NCBI GenBank assembly: GCA_902602595.1
Contig: CACKRJ010000001.1
Coordinates: 410,522 to 474,521 of the forward strand
DNA from: an uncultured SAR86 cluster bacterium
GTDB taxonomy: Bacteria; Pseudomonadota; Gammaproteobacteria; Magnimaribacterales; D2472
Reading direction: 5' to 3'
DNA: 64,000 bases
The position numbers and the translations under genes are program-made. The notes under the pieces are model-generated. The model was not told the DNA's origin. It made no database searches and was given only the letters and a program-made list of their open reading frames with translations. Every line of letters begins with the position of its first letter. Position 1 is the first letter of the stretch. Below, one piece after another: positions 17,034 through 25,989 of this stretch.

Positions 17034-18347
17034 TTAGCTAAAGCCGATTATTTGACTATATAAAATCAACCCTGCCATTGAAATCTGCAAGATTAGGGTG
17101 ATCCACAAGAAAGTTTTGGTAATTGGTTTAGGCCTCAATTCCTCATTTAATTTACTTGTTAGGTATAAAGCACCGATATTAATTATCGGCAGACCAAGCG
17201 CTGCCCAAATTCCAGCAATTAACAAAAGAGTAATTGGATTTGGAAGTAAAAAATAAGCTATGGATGAAAACAGTGGTATGACAAATGCAATAATTTTAAT
17301 TAAGTTCGTTCGGGTATTTTCTTTTTCAGTAACCAAACCAATTGAAATTAGGTAATCTGAAATTGTTCTAGTGAATGCTGCTGTTCCAGAAAGAAGGGTT
17401 GAGAAAAGAACAAAAAAAGCCAGGGGAATAAAAAACCATTTAGCCCAAGTTCCTAAAATTGTGGTGAACATACTTAAAAGGGTTTGAATGATATCGCCGT
17501 CCGGGGGAGGATAAAGGCCTAAGGTATTTAACACAGCTGCGCCTAAAAGAAAAAATGGAAGAGTGCCTATGGTTACAAAAAAGACTGTGGCCCAAACATC
17601 TGTTTGCATTACTCTAATCCAGGCTTTGACTTCCTGTTGATCGCCATTATGTTTGGCGTAACCTTTTTCTAAACACCAATAGGTGTAGGCCATAATTTCT
17701 CCATAGCTAATTCCGGTAAAGCCAAACACTGCAAGAGCTAAAGCAGCATGCTCAAAAGGAAATGAAAATAAAAGACCTCCTAAGATTTGCGAACCTGAAA
17801 TTGCATAGGGCGTTGATTGCATTGAGATGGCAATAATTAAAGTAACGACTGAAAAGAAGAACACCATTCCAAGTAGAATTTTTTCAAGTGTTTGATAAGT
17901 TCCTAGATATAAAATAAACCAAGTAACAAAACATGCTGTTACCACCCATAATTCAGTGCTAAGCATTGGGATCATAAGGTGCCCTGCTTCTGCAACAGCC
18001 CCTGCAAGACCGCCCATGCCTGCAACGGATGGGATCACACCAATGAACATAAACCAAACTAACCATGAGGCTTGCTTGCCCCTAAGTTTTGTTTTTGGCC
18101 CAGGCATATCTGAAAAAGATTCTAGGAAAGTCTGATTTGTTGCTATGACATAACGGCTAATTTCAGCTTGTATAAGTGGTTTGCTCCAAAGACTCAATAA
18201 AAGCCACCATAACAAGGCAAAGCCAGTTGCTGCTCCCAACAATGGTGAGAGAGCTATTGAGCCACTTCCAACAACGCTGCCAGTTACAATGATGCTTGGC
18301 CCGATAAATTTTAAGCGTTGAATAAATGAGGTGGGTGCTTTAATCAT
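17034..18347 (-). CDS. NRAMP-family-related transporter lacking the canonical metal motifs
   Basis: About eleven membrane helices in 437 residues. The start I-G-P-S-I-I-V-T-G-S-V-V-G-S-G-S aligns with helix 1 of NRAMP proteins, but the D-P-G-N metal motif is replaced by G-S-V-V-G, and the helix 6 M-P-H motif appears as F-G-F-T-G-I-S-Y-G-E. The metal-coordinating Asp, Asn and Met are thus absent. Relatives of this kind are labelled Nramp-like; substrate is unknown. ATG at 18347 overlaps the upstream methyltransferase stop by eight bases; a longer start would overlap more. Confidence 0.75.
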   Translation of the reverse strand: MIKAPTSFIQRLKFIGPSIIVTGSVVGSGSIALSPLLGAATGFALLWWLLLSLWSKPLIQAEISRYVIATNQTFLESFSDMPGPKTKLRGKQASWLVWFMFIGVIPSVAGMGGLAGAVAEAGHLMIPMLSTELWVVTACFVTWFILYLGTYQTLEKILLGMVFFFSVVTLIIAISMQSTPYAISGSQILGGLLFSFPFEHAALALAVFGFTGISYGEIMAYTYWCLEKGYAKHNGDQQEVKAWIRVMQTDVWATVFFVTIGTLPFFLLGAAVLNTLGLYPPPDGDIIQTLLSMFTTILGTWAKWFFIPLAFFVLFSTLLSGTAAFTRTISDYLISIGLVTEKENTRTNLIKIIAFVIPLFSSIAYFLLPNPITLLLIAGIWAALGLPIINIGALYLTSKLNEELRPKPITKTFLWITLILQISMAGLILYSQIIGFS

Positions 18348-18978
18348 GATTTTTTTGTAGGAGCACGACATCCTTTGATTTTATTTCGCATTTCCAGTTC
18401 CTCTGAGAGGCTATCACCTGAAAGGTTTTTTCACAATAAAAAGCTACATGGGTTGGATCTCTTCGATAGTACCAATTTTCAAACATCTCATCGGAGGTTA
18501 AAAAAGAAGTCATCACACCAAGCCAGCCTCCAGGCTTAAGGAGTTCGTTAAGCGTATTGAACTCTTTAAATGGATCATAAAAGTGCTCTGCCGTTTCTGT
18601 GCAGGTTATAAAATCATATTTTTTTGATAACAGACTCTCATCCGGATAAAAAAATGGATCATACAGCGCAACCTTGAAGCCATCTTGAGTAAGCATATCT
18701 GCTAACGCTGGTCCGGTGCCACAGCCAAAGTCTAATCCATGAGAGCCAAGAGATATTTTTTCTTTAAGCGGCTCAGAAAGTCTTGATAGAAATGACCGGT
18801 ATTCTTTATCATTAATCTCATTATTATGTTCTAAGTATCTTTTCTCTTCTTCCACTGGATCAATAAAATAAGATTGATCTAAATACTTGCATCCACAGAC
18901 ATTACAACTCCAGTAAATCTTTTTATCTAGCGTTTCAAAGCTTGATGCAGCATCAGATCTGCAAATGTTACAGATCAT
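18340..18978 (-). CDS. Class I SAM-dependent methyltransferase with N-terminal zinc-ribbon-like cysteines
   Basis: 212 residues. C3-x-x-C6 and C25-x-x-C28 form a putative small metal-binding module before the Rossmann domain, whose motif I is L-D-F-G-C-G-T-G (about 83-90) and whose acidic strand is V-A-L-Y-D-P-F. L-K-P-G-G-W-L-G-V-M-T matches motif IV/V of methyltransferase family 23. The F-E-N-W-Y-Y-R-R-D-P-T-H-V segment is typical of that family. Substrate unknown. Coupled to the transporter gene by an eight-base overlap. Confidence 0.83.
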   Translation of the reverse strand: MICNICRSDAASSFETLDKKIYWSCNVCGCKYLDQSYFIDPVEEEKRYLEHNNEINDKEYRSFLSRLSEPLKEKISLGSHGLDFGCGTGPALADMLTQDGFKVALYDPFFYPDESLLSKKYDFITCTETAEHFYDPFKEFNTLNELLKPGGWLGVMTSFLTSDEMFENWYYRRDPTHVAFYCEKTFQVIASQRNWKCEIKSKDVVLLQKNHD

Positions 18979-18980
18979 TA

Positions 18981-19364
18981 TTAAATAACTTTTTTAATAC
19001 CTTCAATCGATACGAGCATTCCTTGATGAATGCCTTCAGCAAAAATATCTGGAGAAATTTCAGTTGTCCAACTTAGCGTGCACTCTCGATCATTGAGAGG
19101 TGCTACTTTCATAGTCGCTATATGATGTTCAATGGGCGCAGGTGTCTGTATGGCAGAATACTGAAGTATCATGTTTGCATGGTCTTGTTTTAAAATTTTT
19201 TCGGTAATCTGCCCCATGCCGGCCATTTCAAAATGCCTACAATCGCCCTCTAATCTAATTTTCTCGATTGTAGGAACCCAGTCACATCTTCCAACATCAG
19301 ATAGGATGGACCATAACTCATCTGCTGAGCAATTAAACTGAATCTCCTCTTTTAGTGTTTTCAT
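18981..19364 (-). CDS. SRPBCC (START/Bet v1-like) family protein
   Basis: 127 residues beginning K-E-E-I-Q-F-N-C-S-A-D-E-L-W-S-I-L-S-D, the standard first strand and helix of polyketide-cyclase/SRPBCC ligand-binding proteins, and ending in a long amphipathic helix (E-G-I-H-Q-G-M-L-V-S-I-E-G-I-K-K-V-I). Such proteins bind hydrophobic ligands; no catalytic residues can be named. Two bases separate it from the methyltransferase start. Confidence 0.75.
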   Translation of the reverse strand: MKTLKEEIQFNCSADELWSILSDVGRCDWVPTIEKIRLEGDCRHFEMAGMGQITEKILKQDHANMILQYSAIQTPAPIEHHIATMKVAPLNDRECTLSWTTEISPDIFAEGIHQGMLVSIEGIKKVI

Positions 19365-19435
19365 TTTTCTTAATCTGAAATTAATGCACTATAAAATTTT
19401 TATCTCCAATAAAAATTTAATTCTACATCAAAGCA

Positions 19436-19813
19436 TCAAGAATTAGCTCCTTGTTCAGCTTGAAGCATCACCTCAATTGGTATTTCAAAAGCACCACGGT
19501 TTAAATACCATATATTTGAGACAAAATTAGTATTTAAATCGCCATAATAATGAGGGAATGAGCTGTTTCTATTTCCAAGTGGAGGAGGAGTCTCAAATTT
19601 TAGTTGTTGATGAATTTGCGCATGATCTATTTGAAGAAGCACGACTGACTTTTCTTTAGAAAAATATAAAGACAAAGTTGCATTTAGTTGACTCGCTGTA
19701 GAAAGGTGAATAAAACCATCTTTTTGATCTGGTTCTGTAATTATTACGCCTGAAGTCTGAGCGCGCGACCACTCGTCTAGAGTAAGGACTTTGTATATTT
19801 TTACTAAATCCAC
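19436..19813 (-). CDS. DUF952 domain protein
   Basis: 125 residues with the DUF952 signature D-G-F-I-H-L-S-T-A-S-Q near residue 32 and a following T-L-S-L-Y-F; the G-x-x-F-P-H-Y-Y-G motif is present as N-S-S-F-P-H-Y-Y-G-D. The fold is related to ADP-ribosyltransferase-like domains but activity is not established. GTG start at 19813, overlapping the upstream ICMT-like gene by ten bases, with AAGG just before it. Confidence 0.78.
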   Translation of the reverse strand: MDLVKIYKVLTLDEWSRAQTSGVIITEPDQKDGFIHLSTASQLNATLSLYFSKEKSVVLLQIDHAQIHQQLKFETPPPLGNRNSSFPHYYGDLNTNFVSNIWYLNRGAFEIPIEVMLQAEQGANS

Positions 19814-20250
19814 CTTCTAGTTACTTTTATATATTTTTCAAAGTCATCTGAGAATAGATCTTTCATCGCTTTTTCTTCGGGAATAATTTGAAACTTTGTA
19901 ATATATGCACAAAATAAAGCAATGAGAATAATGCCGCCCATAAAATTAAAAAATACAGCTATCGAACCTAATACAAGCGCCATACCAAGATACATTGGAT
20001 TTCGAGAATATTTAAAAATTCCATCTGTAACTAACTTTGTTGCTTGCTCAGGACTTAAAGGGTTTACAGTTGTCTTGTCTTTTCTGAATAATCGAACAGC
20101 GGATATTAAGATAACAAAGCCTAATAACAGTAAAAGGATTCCAAAATAAAAAGAATACTTAATCTCGACTACTTGAAATATCCCTCTAGAAAAATAAATA
20201 GATAAACCAAATACCAAAGTAACTATTGGTGGTGGAATTTTTGTTTCCAT
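19804..20250 (-). CDS. Isoprenylcysteine carboxyl methyltransferase (ICMT/PEMT-like) family membrane protein
   Basis: 148 residues with four hydrophobic segments. S-R-N-P-M-Y-L-G-M-A near residue 82 and the C-terminal P-E-E-K-A-M-K-D-L-F-S-D-D-F-E-K-Y with R-R-W are the conserved SAM-site and catalytic-end motifs of this integral-membrane methyltransferase family. Bacterial members methylate diverse lipids or small molecules; the substrate here is unknown. Confidence 0.85.
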   Translation of the reverse strand: METKIPPPIVTLVFGLSIYFSRGIFQVVEIKYSFYFGILLLLLGFVILISAVRLFRKDKTTVNPLSPEQATKLVTDGIFKYSRNPMYLGMALVLGSIAVFFNFMGGIILIALFCAYITKFQIIPEEKAMKDLFSDDFEKYIKVTRRWI

Positions 20251-20251
20251 T

Positions 20252-20731
20252 TTACTTAACCCTCCTAACTCTTAAACTAGTTTTCTTTCCTTCAACCTTC
20301 ATGACATACCCACTCATAAAGCCTTCGGAAATAGTAACTTTTTGTCCTTTGCTTACTGGGGTTCGATCATAGATATCCTTTACACTTCTCCAGACTTGGT
20401 CATTCTCTAGAGTGATGTAGATTTTATAATTCCCACGTTTATTTACATTAGCTATTTTTGAGGTTATGGAAAAATCTTCTTTTGGTTTAGCTAAACCATA
20501 ATCTTTTTTCTTTTGTTCATCTATTTTTATAGCTGCTATTTTTTTGGGAATGATTTTTGCCTCGGCAATAGATTTGTTTTCTTGAAAGAGAGCATCGTAG
20601 CAACTTAGTCTTTCAGAAGGTTCTACTATATCTGTGCAATTTTGTGTGCCAGGATTATAAGAAAAAGCTGGCATGCTTAAAAAAAATAGTCCAGCCACAA
20701 AAATCGATGTTGGTTTATAAAAATTGTTCAT
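20252..20731 (-). CDS. Secreted protein of unknown function
   Basis: 159 residues from ATG at 20731, which places a signal peptide right at the start (F-V-A-G-L-F-F-L-S-M-P-A-F-S). The motif C-T-D-I-V-E-P-S-E-R-L-S-C-Y-D-A-L-F, with two cysteines, recurs in many short periplasmic proteins. A lysine-rich linker leads to a small beta-rich domain (Y-K-I-Y-I-T-L-E-N-D-Q-V-W-R) that looks SH3-like. No function can be given. One base separates its stop from the ICMT-like gene. Confidence 0.7.
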   Translation of the reverse strand: MNNFYKPTSIFVAGLFFLSMPAFSYNPGTQNCTDIVEPSERLSCYDALFQENKSIAEAKIIPKKIAAIKIDEQKKKDYGLAKPKEDFSITSKIANVNKRGNYKIYITLENDQVWRSVKDIYDRTPVSKGQKVTISEGFMSGYVMKVEGKKTSLRVRRVK

Positions 20732-20791
20732 AGTTATAAAAATATAAACCTCTAACATGAGAAGTCAAAAAGTTTTTTATACTCAGGTATC

Positions 20792-21637
20792 CTAGACTTT
20801 ATTTTTAACGTGGGTGCTAGGTGGCCCAATGATTGTACTTAACATCTCACTAAAATTATTTTTATTCTTTATGTCATCAATCATGGATGACCAAGCCATA
20901 AAAGTTATCTTTGTTGGATTATAAGTATTAACATTATTGACCAAGCCAAACTTGACAGGCTCTTCTTCTTGCTCAAACGTTCCAAACATTCTGTCCCAGA
21001 TTATTAATAGGTTCCCATAATTTTTGTCTATGTATTGCTTATTAGAACCATGATGAACTCTATGGTGTGATGGGGTATTAAAAACCCATTCAATAAAACC
21101 AAGCTTCTCAACAATTTGTGTATGCCCGACTATTCCCCACAAAGTGCTCATCACACCTGCTACCGCAATAATTGTTGGATCAAACCCAAGCAGAGGAAGC
21201 ACCATAAAAAAAGGTATTTTAGAGACAGGCCCAAACCATGCCTGCCTAAAGGAAACTGCAAAATTCATTTCTTTGCTTGAATGATGGCTAAGATGGATGG
21301 CCCAGAGGAACCTAACCCTATGTGACATTCTATGATAGATATAAAAAACAAGATCAATCATGATAAAAGTTAGGCCCCATATTGCCCATAAGGGCAATAT
21401 GCTAGAGAGCTCAATAATTTTAAATTGATACAAATAGAAATGAAACGCTAAGATTAGACCTTTGATAGAAAAGGCTACAATGATATTCCCTGTAAGCAAG
21501 CCTAAGGTGCAAAGAGTATCTTCTGCCTTGTAATACTTCTTATTTTGCCAGTTAGAAATTAGAAGTTCGGCAAAAATCATTGCAAGGACAATTGGCGCGC
21601 CAATTGCGTATACCTCATTTACCGTCAGATCAGTCAA
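20792..21637 (-). CDS. Sterol desaturase/fatty acid hydroxylase family oxygenase
   Basis: Membrane di-iron oxygenase of 281 residues. Histidine boxes are H-R-M-S-H, H-L-S-H-H (both within the 115-140 region) and H-H-R-V-H-H-G near residue 195, the expected set for the family, between four or five hydrophobic segments. The H-x-S-H-H box and overall size fit the bacterial branch related to alkylglycerol monooxygenase and sterol desaturases. Substrate unknown. Standing alone, with 134 bp upstream before the Msr gene. Confidence 0.88.
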   Translation of the reverse strand: MTDLTVNEVYAIGAPIVLAMIFAELLISNWQNKKYYKAEDTLCTLGLLTGNIIVAFSIKGLILAFHFYLYQFKIIELSSILPLWAIWGLTFIMIDLVFYIYHRMSHRVRFLWAIHLSHHSSKEMNFAVSFRQAWFGPVSKIPFFMVLPLLGFDPTIIAVAGVMSTLWGIVGHTQIVEKLGFIEWVFNTPSHHRVHHGSNKQYIDKNYGNLLIIWDRMFGTFEQEEEPVKFGLVNNVNTYNPTKITFMAWSSMIDDIKNKNNFSEMLSTIIGPPSTHVKNKV

Positions 21638-21771
21638 AATATTGCATATAAATGAGATAGGTTAATATGATTTTAATCTTTTAGCACTTTATTTAGAATC
21701 GCGGCAATAGGATCAAATCACGATTAAGGCTATTTTAACGCCTAATAATTTCTTTGCAATTATTGTTTAAA

Positions 21772-23046
21772 CTAACTCAAGTCGTTTCTGGGCTTAAATT
21801 CCAGTACGGTGGCATTAATACAGTATCTCGGCATGCCGTTAGGACCATCTGGAAAAACATGTCCCAAATGAATATCTGAGGTGACTGATCTTATTTCTGT
21901 CCTTCTCATTCCATAGCTATTATCAGGCTTAGTATAAACCGAGCCCTTAATTGGGGCCGTAAATGAAAGCCAGCCTGTAGAGGAATTAAATCTATCTTTA
22001 GTATCAAATAAAGGAGCGCCACTTAATTTATCAATAAAAATACCATCAGGGGTATTTTTAAAAATTTCATATTCTTTACAAAACCTTGCATCTGTTCCCT
22101 GCTGAAATGCAACTTTGTATGCTTCTGAGTCTCCAAGCTTAAAGTAGCCAAGAGCCTCATAAAATTCTTTGGGGTTTAAATAGCCTTGGTAGCCAAAGGC
22201 CTCTTTTCCATTTTCTAAAAATAAAATAGTTGGAGTAGCCCAAGTTGGTGAATTGATAACTAAACCTTGTAGCTGAGATGCTAATCTAAATACTAGTGGA
22301 ATATTGCCGTAATAGTTCTTTACAACATCAGCTCTAAATTTGTCACAATATGGGCAATAGCCCTCTGCTTCAATCACGATAATATGCTTTCCTGAAAGTA
22401 GATCTGAATTATCGACAATTTGAATAGTTTCTTTTTCAGCAAACTTAACACCCGTAGAATGATCGGGACAATATCCATTTGGATTTTTTGCTATGTAGTC
22501 CTGATGATATTTTTCTGCCTTATAAAAATTTTTAATCGGTTTAACTAAGGTTGTGATAGAGCCATAGCCTGCAGTTGATAAAAGCTCTTGAAAGGTTGCA
22601 AGAACCTCATCAATTATTTCTTTTTGTTCTTCTGTTGAATACAAAATAATTGATCTGTATTGGGTGCCAATGTCATTTCCTTGACGATTGAGCTGAGTGG
22701 GGTCATGTGATTCAAAATAATGCATTAACAGTGCTTTGGTAGAGATGAGGTTTTTGTTGTAAGTAACCTCTACTACCTCTGCATGATTGTTAGCATTAAA
22801 CTTATTCTTAAGTTTTGTAATTTCCCTATAAGTGGCTCGAACGCCTTTTCCATCGGCATAACCAGAAACAGCATCGATAACTCCAGGCAAAGATTCATAA
22901 CCCTTTTCAGCTCCCCAAAAACAACCTGAGCCTAAAACAATCTTTTCTGAATGAACGGTAGCTTCACTAATATTTGCAGCTGCAAGCAATCCCACAAAAA
23001 ATGGGAGTGTGCATATGTATAGCGAGAGAATTATTTTTTTCATCAA
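21772..23046 (-). CDS. Exported MsrA-thioredoxin-MsrB fusion, peptide methionine sulfoxide reductase
   Basis: Repairs both epimers of methionine sulfoxide, probably in the periplasm (signal peptide residues 1-24). Domains in order: MsrA about 34-200 with catalytic C42 in G-S-G-C-F-W-G-A-E; thioredoxin-like about 215-305 with active site C231-P-Y-C234; MsrB about 315-416 with R-F-N-S-S-T-G-W-L-S-F, S-D-I-H-L-G-H-V-F and catalytic C409 (R-Y-C-I-N-A). The four zinc cysteines of many MsrB proteins are absent. Neisseria PilB has the order Trx-MsrA-MsrB; here the thioredoxin domain is in the middle. 424 residues. Confidence 0.92.
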   Translation of the reverse strand: MMKKIILSLYICTLPFFVGLLAAANISEATVHSEKIVLGSGCFWGAEKGYESLPGVIDAVSGYADGKGVRATYREITKLKNKFNANNHAEVVEVTYNKNLISTKALLMHYFESHDPTQLNRQGNDIGTQYRSIILYSTEEQKEIIDEVLATFQELLSTAGYGSITTLVKPIKNFYKAEKYHQDYIAKNPNGYCPDHSTGVKFAEKETIQIVDNSDLLSGKHIIVIEAEGYCPYCDKFRADVVKNYYGNIPLVFRLASQLQGLVINSPTWATPTILFLENGKEAFGYQGYLNPKEFYEALGYFKLGDSEAYKVAFQQGTDARFCKEYEIFKNTPDGIFIDKLSGAPLFDTKDRFNSSTGWLSFTAPIKGSVYTKPDNSYGMRRTEIRSVTSDIHLGHVFPDGPNGMPRYCINATVLEFKPRNDLS

Positions 23047-23058
23047 GAATAGATTTTA

Positions 23059-23421
23059 TCAAATAAAATTGGTGCCCATAATAAATAAAGCAACAACAGA
23101 AAAAGTCCAAACAAGACTTCTTAAAGGTTGAGCTTGATGCCCAGATTCATTGGCAGGCTTTAAGTTAAAACCTGAAATATAAATTACTGCAAAAATGACT
23201 CTAAAAAGAAGCCAGAAAGATGCGGCCATAGTGTTTGCCTGAACATCGAGGATAATTGAAAGTATTCCTAGTGCTAGGAATGCTGGCAATGACTCTTTTA
23301 AATTTTCAGTTGCGCGCCTTGATCTGAGAAACATCTCTTCTGTCATTTTTCGCTTAAGTGTTACCGGAAGGAATAGCTGCAAAAAATATAAAAGTAAGGT
23401 GTATAAGATTATTTCAATCAT
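23059..23421 (-). CDS. MAPEG family membrane protein
   Basis: 120 residues, four membrane segments, with R-S-R-R-A-T-E-N-L-K-E-S-L-P near residue 33, the R-x-x-R-A-x-x-N-x-x-E motif of the MAPEG (eicosanoid/glutathione metabolism) superfamily. Glutathione binding and detoxification are family properties, not shown. Twelve bases upstream of the Msr fusion start, so possibly part of an oxidative-stress operon. Confidence 0.83.
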   Translation of the reverse strand: MIEIILYTLLLYFLQLFLPVTLKRKMTEEMFLRSRRATENLKESLPAFLALGILSIILDVQANTMAASFWLLFRVIFAVIYISGFNLKPANESGHQAQPLRSLVWTFSVVALFIMGTNFI

Positions 23422-23426
23422 GGTAT

Positions 23427-24269
23427 TTAGTTTAAATGCTGAATAAGAAGCGTGGGGACGTTTTGGGTATGAGATTTTACAGTAGCAACCAAAGTTTTTT
23501 CCTTCACGCCTTTTTGAATAGGCGTTACTTCAATCCCCTCATTTGAAAGTCGCTGATGAGCCTTTTTTATGTCTTTTACATCCCAAGCCAGCCCCCACAT
23601 CTTATCGCTAGGCGGTAAATCATCTTCTTGCTCTATAACTTCTATGGTGGTTTTGTTCAGTCTAAAAAAGAGCATTCTTTTTTGCCAATGCTCAATGGTT
23701 TTATCGAGGGCAAGACGAATGTTAAAAATATCTTTATAAATTTCTATGAAACCGTTTGCGTCATTGGTATTAATTACCACATGATCTAATTTGTGAGGAG
23801 ATGACGGCTCTACACTTTTGGGTTGAGGAAGACTTCCCTCGGTGTGCTCGATCACAAATGAAAAGATGCCTCTAGTTAGCTCAGGAGGAAGAAATAAATT
23901 TTTCCATTTTCTAACCCTCTGATCAGAAGAATTGATGCCCTCCCCATCCGAAGTATCCCCTATAAGGAACTTCCTCTCTTGAAGAGAGCTATGGACGCCA
24001 GCAATATCCTCTGTAGCAAAGACCATGCCAATCAAACCTTCGCCAGTAGTATCTAAGTAATAATTTACAAGATCAGCACCCAAGCCCTCACTGGTAGGAG
24101 CCAGTAACTCAAAATAAGTATTTTGGAAGTTAAACAAGGAGTTGCTTGTGCCTAATTCTTTGTGTGCGCCACTCCAAACAGGTGCCATGCCAAATAATTT
24201 TTGGTAATTATTTTCAGCCTCCTGCAAGTCTTTAACCGCAACAATAAGATGATCTAATTTGTTAAACAT
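23427..24269 (-). CDS. VOC (glyoxalase/dioxygenase-fold) family protein
   Basis: 280 residues with two VOC modules: the first begins K-L-D-H-L-I-V-A-V-K-D-L, the second H-K-L-D-H-V-V-I-N-T-N-D near residue 160. A metal-binding His opens each (D-H). This arrangement matches PF13468-type glyoxalase-like domains. No substrate can be inferred; its methyltransferase neighbour ten bases upstream and MAPEG neighbour suggest small-molecule metabolism. Confidence 0.8.
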   Translation of the reverse strand: MFNKLDHLIVAVKDLQEAENNYQKLFGMAPVWSGAHKELGTSNSLFNFQNTYFELLAPTSEGLGADLVNYYLDTTGEGLIGMVFATEDIAGVHSSLQERKFLIGDTSDGEGINSSDQRVRKWKNLFLPPELTRGIFSFVIEHTEGSLPQPKSVEPSSPHKLDHVVINTNDANGFIEIYKDIFNIRLALDKTIEHWQKRMLFFRLNKTTIEVIEQEDDLPPSDKMWGLAWDVKDIKKAHQRLSNEGIEVTPIQKGVKEKTLVATVKSHTQNVPTLLIQHLN

Positions 24270-24278
24270 TTTATATAA

Positions 24279-24896
24279 CTATTTTTTTCCAGTTAAAACC
24301 AAGGTTCCTGCCCAGTCTTCAGATTGGTTGGCACGCCAGCTTGTCACATCATTAAAACCTGCTTGCTTGAAAAAATCAGCCCACTCTGCTTCTTTAAACA
24401 TCGACATTTTGGTCCCTACTTTTTCTTCCCAAGAGTGAGAATCAGTATTTTCATAGTACAAATCTATGCCAGCGATAAATCTTCCTCCCTCATTAAGCCA
24501 AGAGTTGGCTATTTTATTCAGTATTGAAGTCGGGTCTTCTAGATAATAAAGCACCTCCATAGAATGAATGAGATCATACTGTTGGGTGGGTTCATGTTCA
24601 TCAATATTAGCAAGAATATACTTCTCATCACCTGCTCGCTTTTTTGCATTGGCGATCATTTGAGTGGCTCCATCAATGCCATGAGCATCGCTACATGTGG
24701 TATTTTCAGCAACCTTTCTTACTACCCAACCATTGCCACAGCCTAAATCTAAAAATGTAAAATTTTTATTAAAGCTCTCTCTTTCCTGAATTGCAAAATC
24801 AAGCATCTCATTGACCGCAGCAGCGTGACCTTTTTCCATGCCAATGTCTTTGCCTTGCTCAGCCCAGGCCCCAAATACATTAATTGCTTTTTGCAT
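24279..24896 (-). CDS. Class I SAM-dependent methyltransferase
   Basis: 205 residues with motif I F-L-D-L-G-C-G-N-G-W-V-V (about 49-60), acidic D at H-G-I-D-G-A and the post-I helix; D-L-I-H-S-M-E-V-L-Y-Y-L is the motif IV region and L-N-E-G-G-R-F-I-A-G-I the motif V strand. Substrate unknown. It follows the Met/His-rich outer-membrane gene by seven bases. Confidence 0.85.
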   Translation of the reverse strand: MQKAINVFGAWAEQGKDIGMEKGHAAAVNEMLDFAIQERESFNKNFTFLDLGCGNGWVVRKVAENTTCSDAHGIDGATQMIANAKKRAGDEKYILANIDEHEPTQQYDLIHSMEVLYYLEDPTSILNKIANSWLNEGGRFIAGIDLYYENTDSHSWEEKVGTKMSMFKEAEWADFFKQAGFNDVTSWRANQSEDWAGTLVLTGKK

Positions 24897-24903
24897 TCTT
24901 TAA

Positions 24904-25989
24904 TTAAAAGCTTTTTTGATAGCCAATAATGACTTGATAATCTGTCTTCATTTGAAGGTTATTCTTGTTTTGATTTACAGGTTTAAGTGCTTCAATACCG
25001 ATGCTGTCATTGCCACCAGGAAGAACGTCAAGCTTAATATTCATACCTAAACCAAAGAATATTTCTGTGCCTCCATAATTTTTTGGGTTTGCTGTTTGAA
25101 CAGGCGCCATGATTAATGCGTTGCTTCCAGATAAAACATCTTGATCAATAAACTTTAATCTAGAAGAAATGGATGCCTGTTTTGAAAATGGATACTGTAT
25201 CCATGAACTAAGCTCGGTTTGGTCACCAAAAGACCAGCTAGACTTAGATACAACCATCTTTCTTTTAAGTTGAGTGCCCCAAATCATGCCTTCTTTTAAC
25301 TCTCTGGTATTAGTTAGACCTAAAACTAAGCTGGAGGAATCATCCCCAGGCTGCATAGCATAAGGCATGATCATGTTCATTTTCATGCCCATTGGCGTCA
25401 ATGTTTGCGCCATTGAATTATCTTTGCCAATGGATTTTTTAAAGGAAATCTCTCCATGCCATTTTGAATGTTTAGTTTGGGCAATCTTAAACAATGTGCT
25501 GAAAGAAATATCAGATAGATCACTTGAAGAGGTGTTGAATTGACCTATGAGTCCTCTGCTCATCATTGGAGAGTAAGTATTGAGCTTCATGTCTCTAGAG
25601 GCATAGGTAGCCATGACCATAAATGTTAAATTATTTGATGGGGCATACATGGCATCTATCATTGTCATCTTCATATCCATGCTCTGAGGAATGACTGAAA
25701 GGTTTGTTGGCATATTGCCCAGTGGATTAGGCATCTCTAAAATCTTTGAATTGCTGATATTCTTTCCATCAAATATGTTGCCATTCATCTTCATAAATCC
25801 ATGTTTGATGGAAAGCATAAATCCCTTGTGATGCATGCTTCCCATAATCCCAATTGGGGCTGATGCATGGCGCATAGAATGATGCTTTGAGCTCATTTTT
25901 TCCATTTTGGAATGATCATGCATTGGCTCTCCGTCTTGCGCAAAAAGACCAATTGAAAAGCAGGCTAATAATATAAAAAGAAATTTCAT
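24904..25989 (-). CDS. Met/His-rich outer-membrane protein (metal-associated transporter-like family)
   Basis: 361 residues: a signal peptide (to about F-A-Q-D), then a histidine/methionine-rich leader (H-D-H-S-K-M-E-K-M-S-S-K-H-H-S-M) and A-P-I-G-I-M-G-S-M-H-H-K-G, followed by alternating beta strands ending in Y-Q-V-I-I-G-Y-Q-K-S-F, a typical porin-type C-terminal aromatic. The A-P-I-G-x-M-G opening is the one found in an outer-membrane family often next to copper or PepSY genes. Methionine is abundant throughout, suggesting Cu(I)/Ag(I) contact. Coupled by ATGA to the PepSY gene. Confidence 0.75.
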   Translation of the reverse strand: MKFLFILLACFSIGLFAQDGEPMHDHSKMEKMSSKHHSMRHASAPIGIMGSMHHKGFMLSIKHGFMKMNGNIFDGKNISNSKILEMPNPLGNMPTNLSVIPQSMDMKMTMIDAMYAPSNNLTFMVMATYASRDMKLNTYSPMMSRGLIGQFNTSSSDLSDISFSTLFKIAQTKHSKWHGEISFKKSIGKDNSMAQTLTPMGMKMNMIMPYAMQPGDDSSSLVLGLTNTRELKEGMIWGTQLKRKMVVSKSSWSFGDQTELSSWIQYPFSKQASISSRLKFIDQDVLSGSNALIMAPVQTANPKNYGGTEIFFGLGMNIKLDVLPGGNDSIGIEALKPVNQNKNNLQMKTDYQVIIGYQKSF

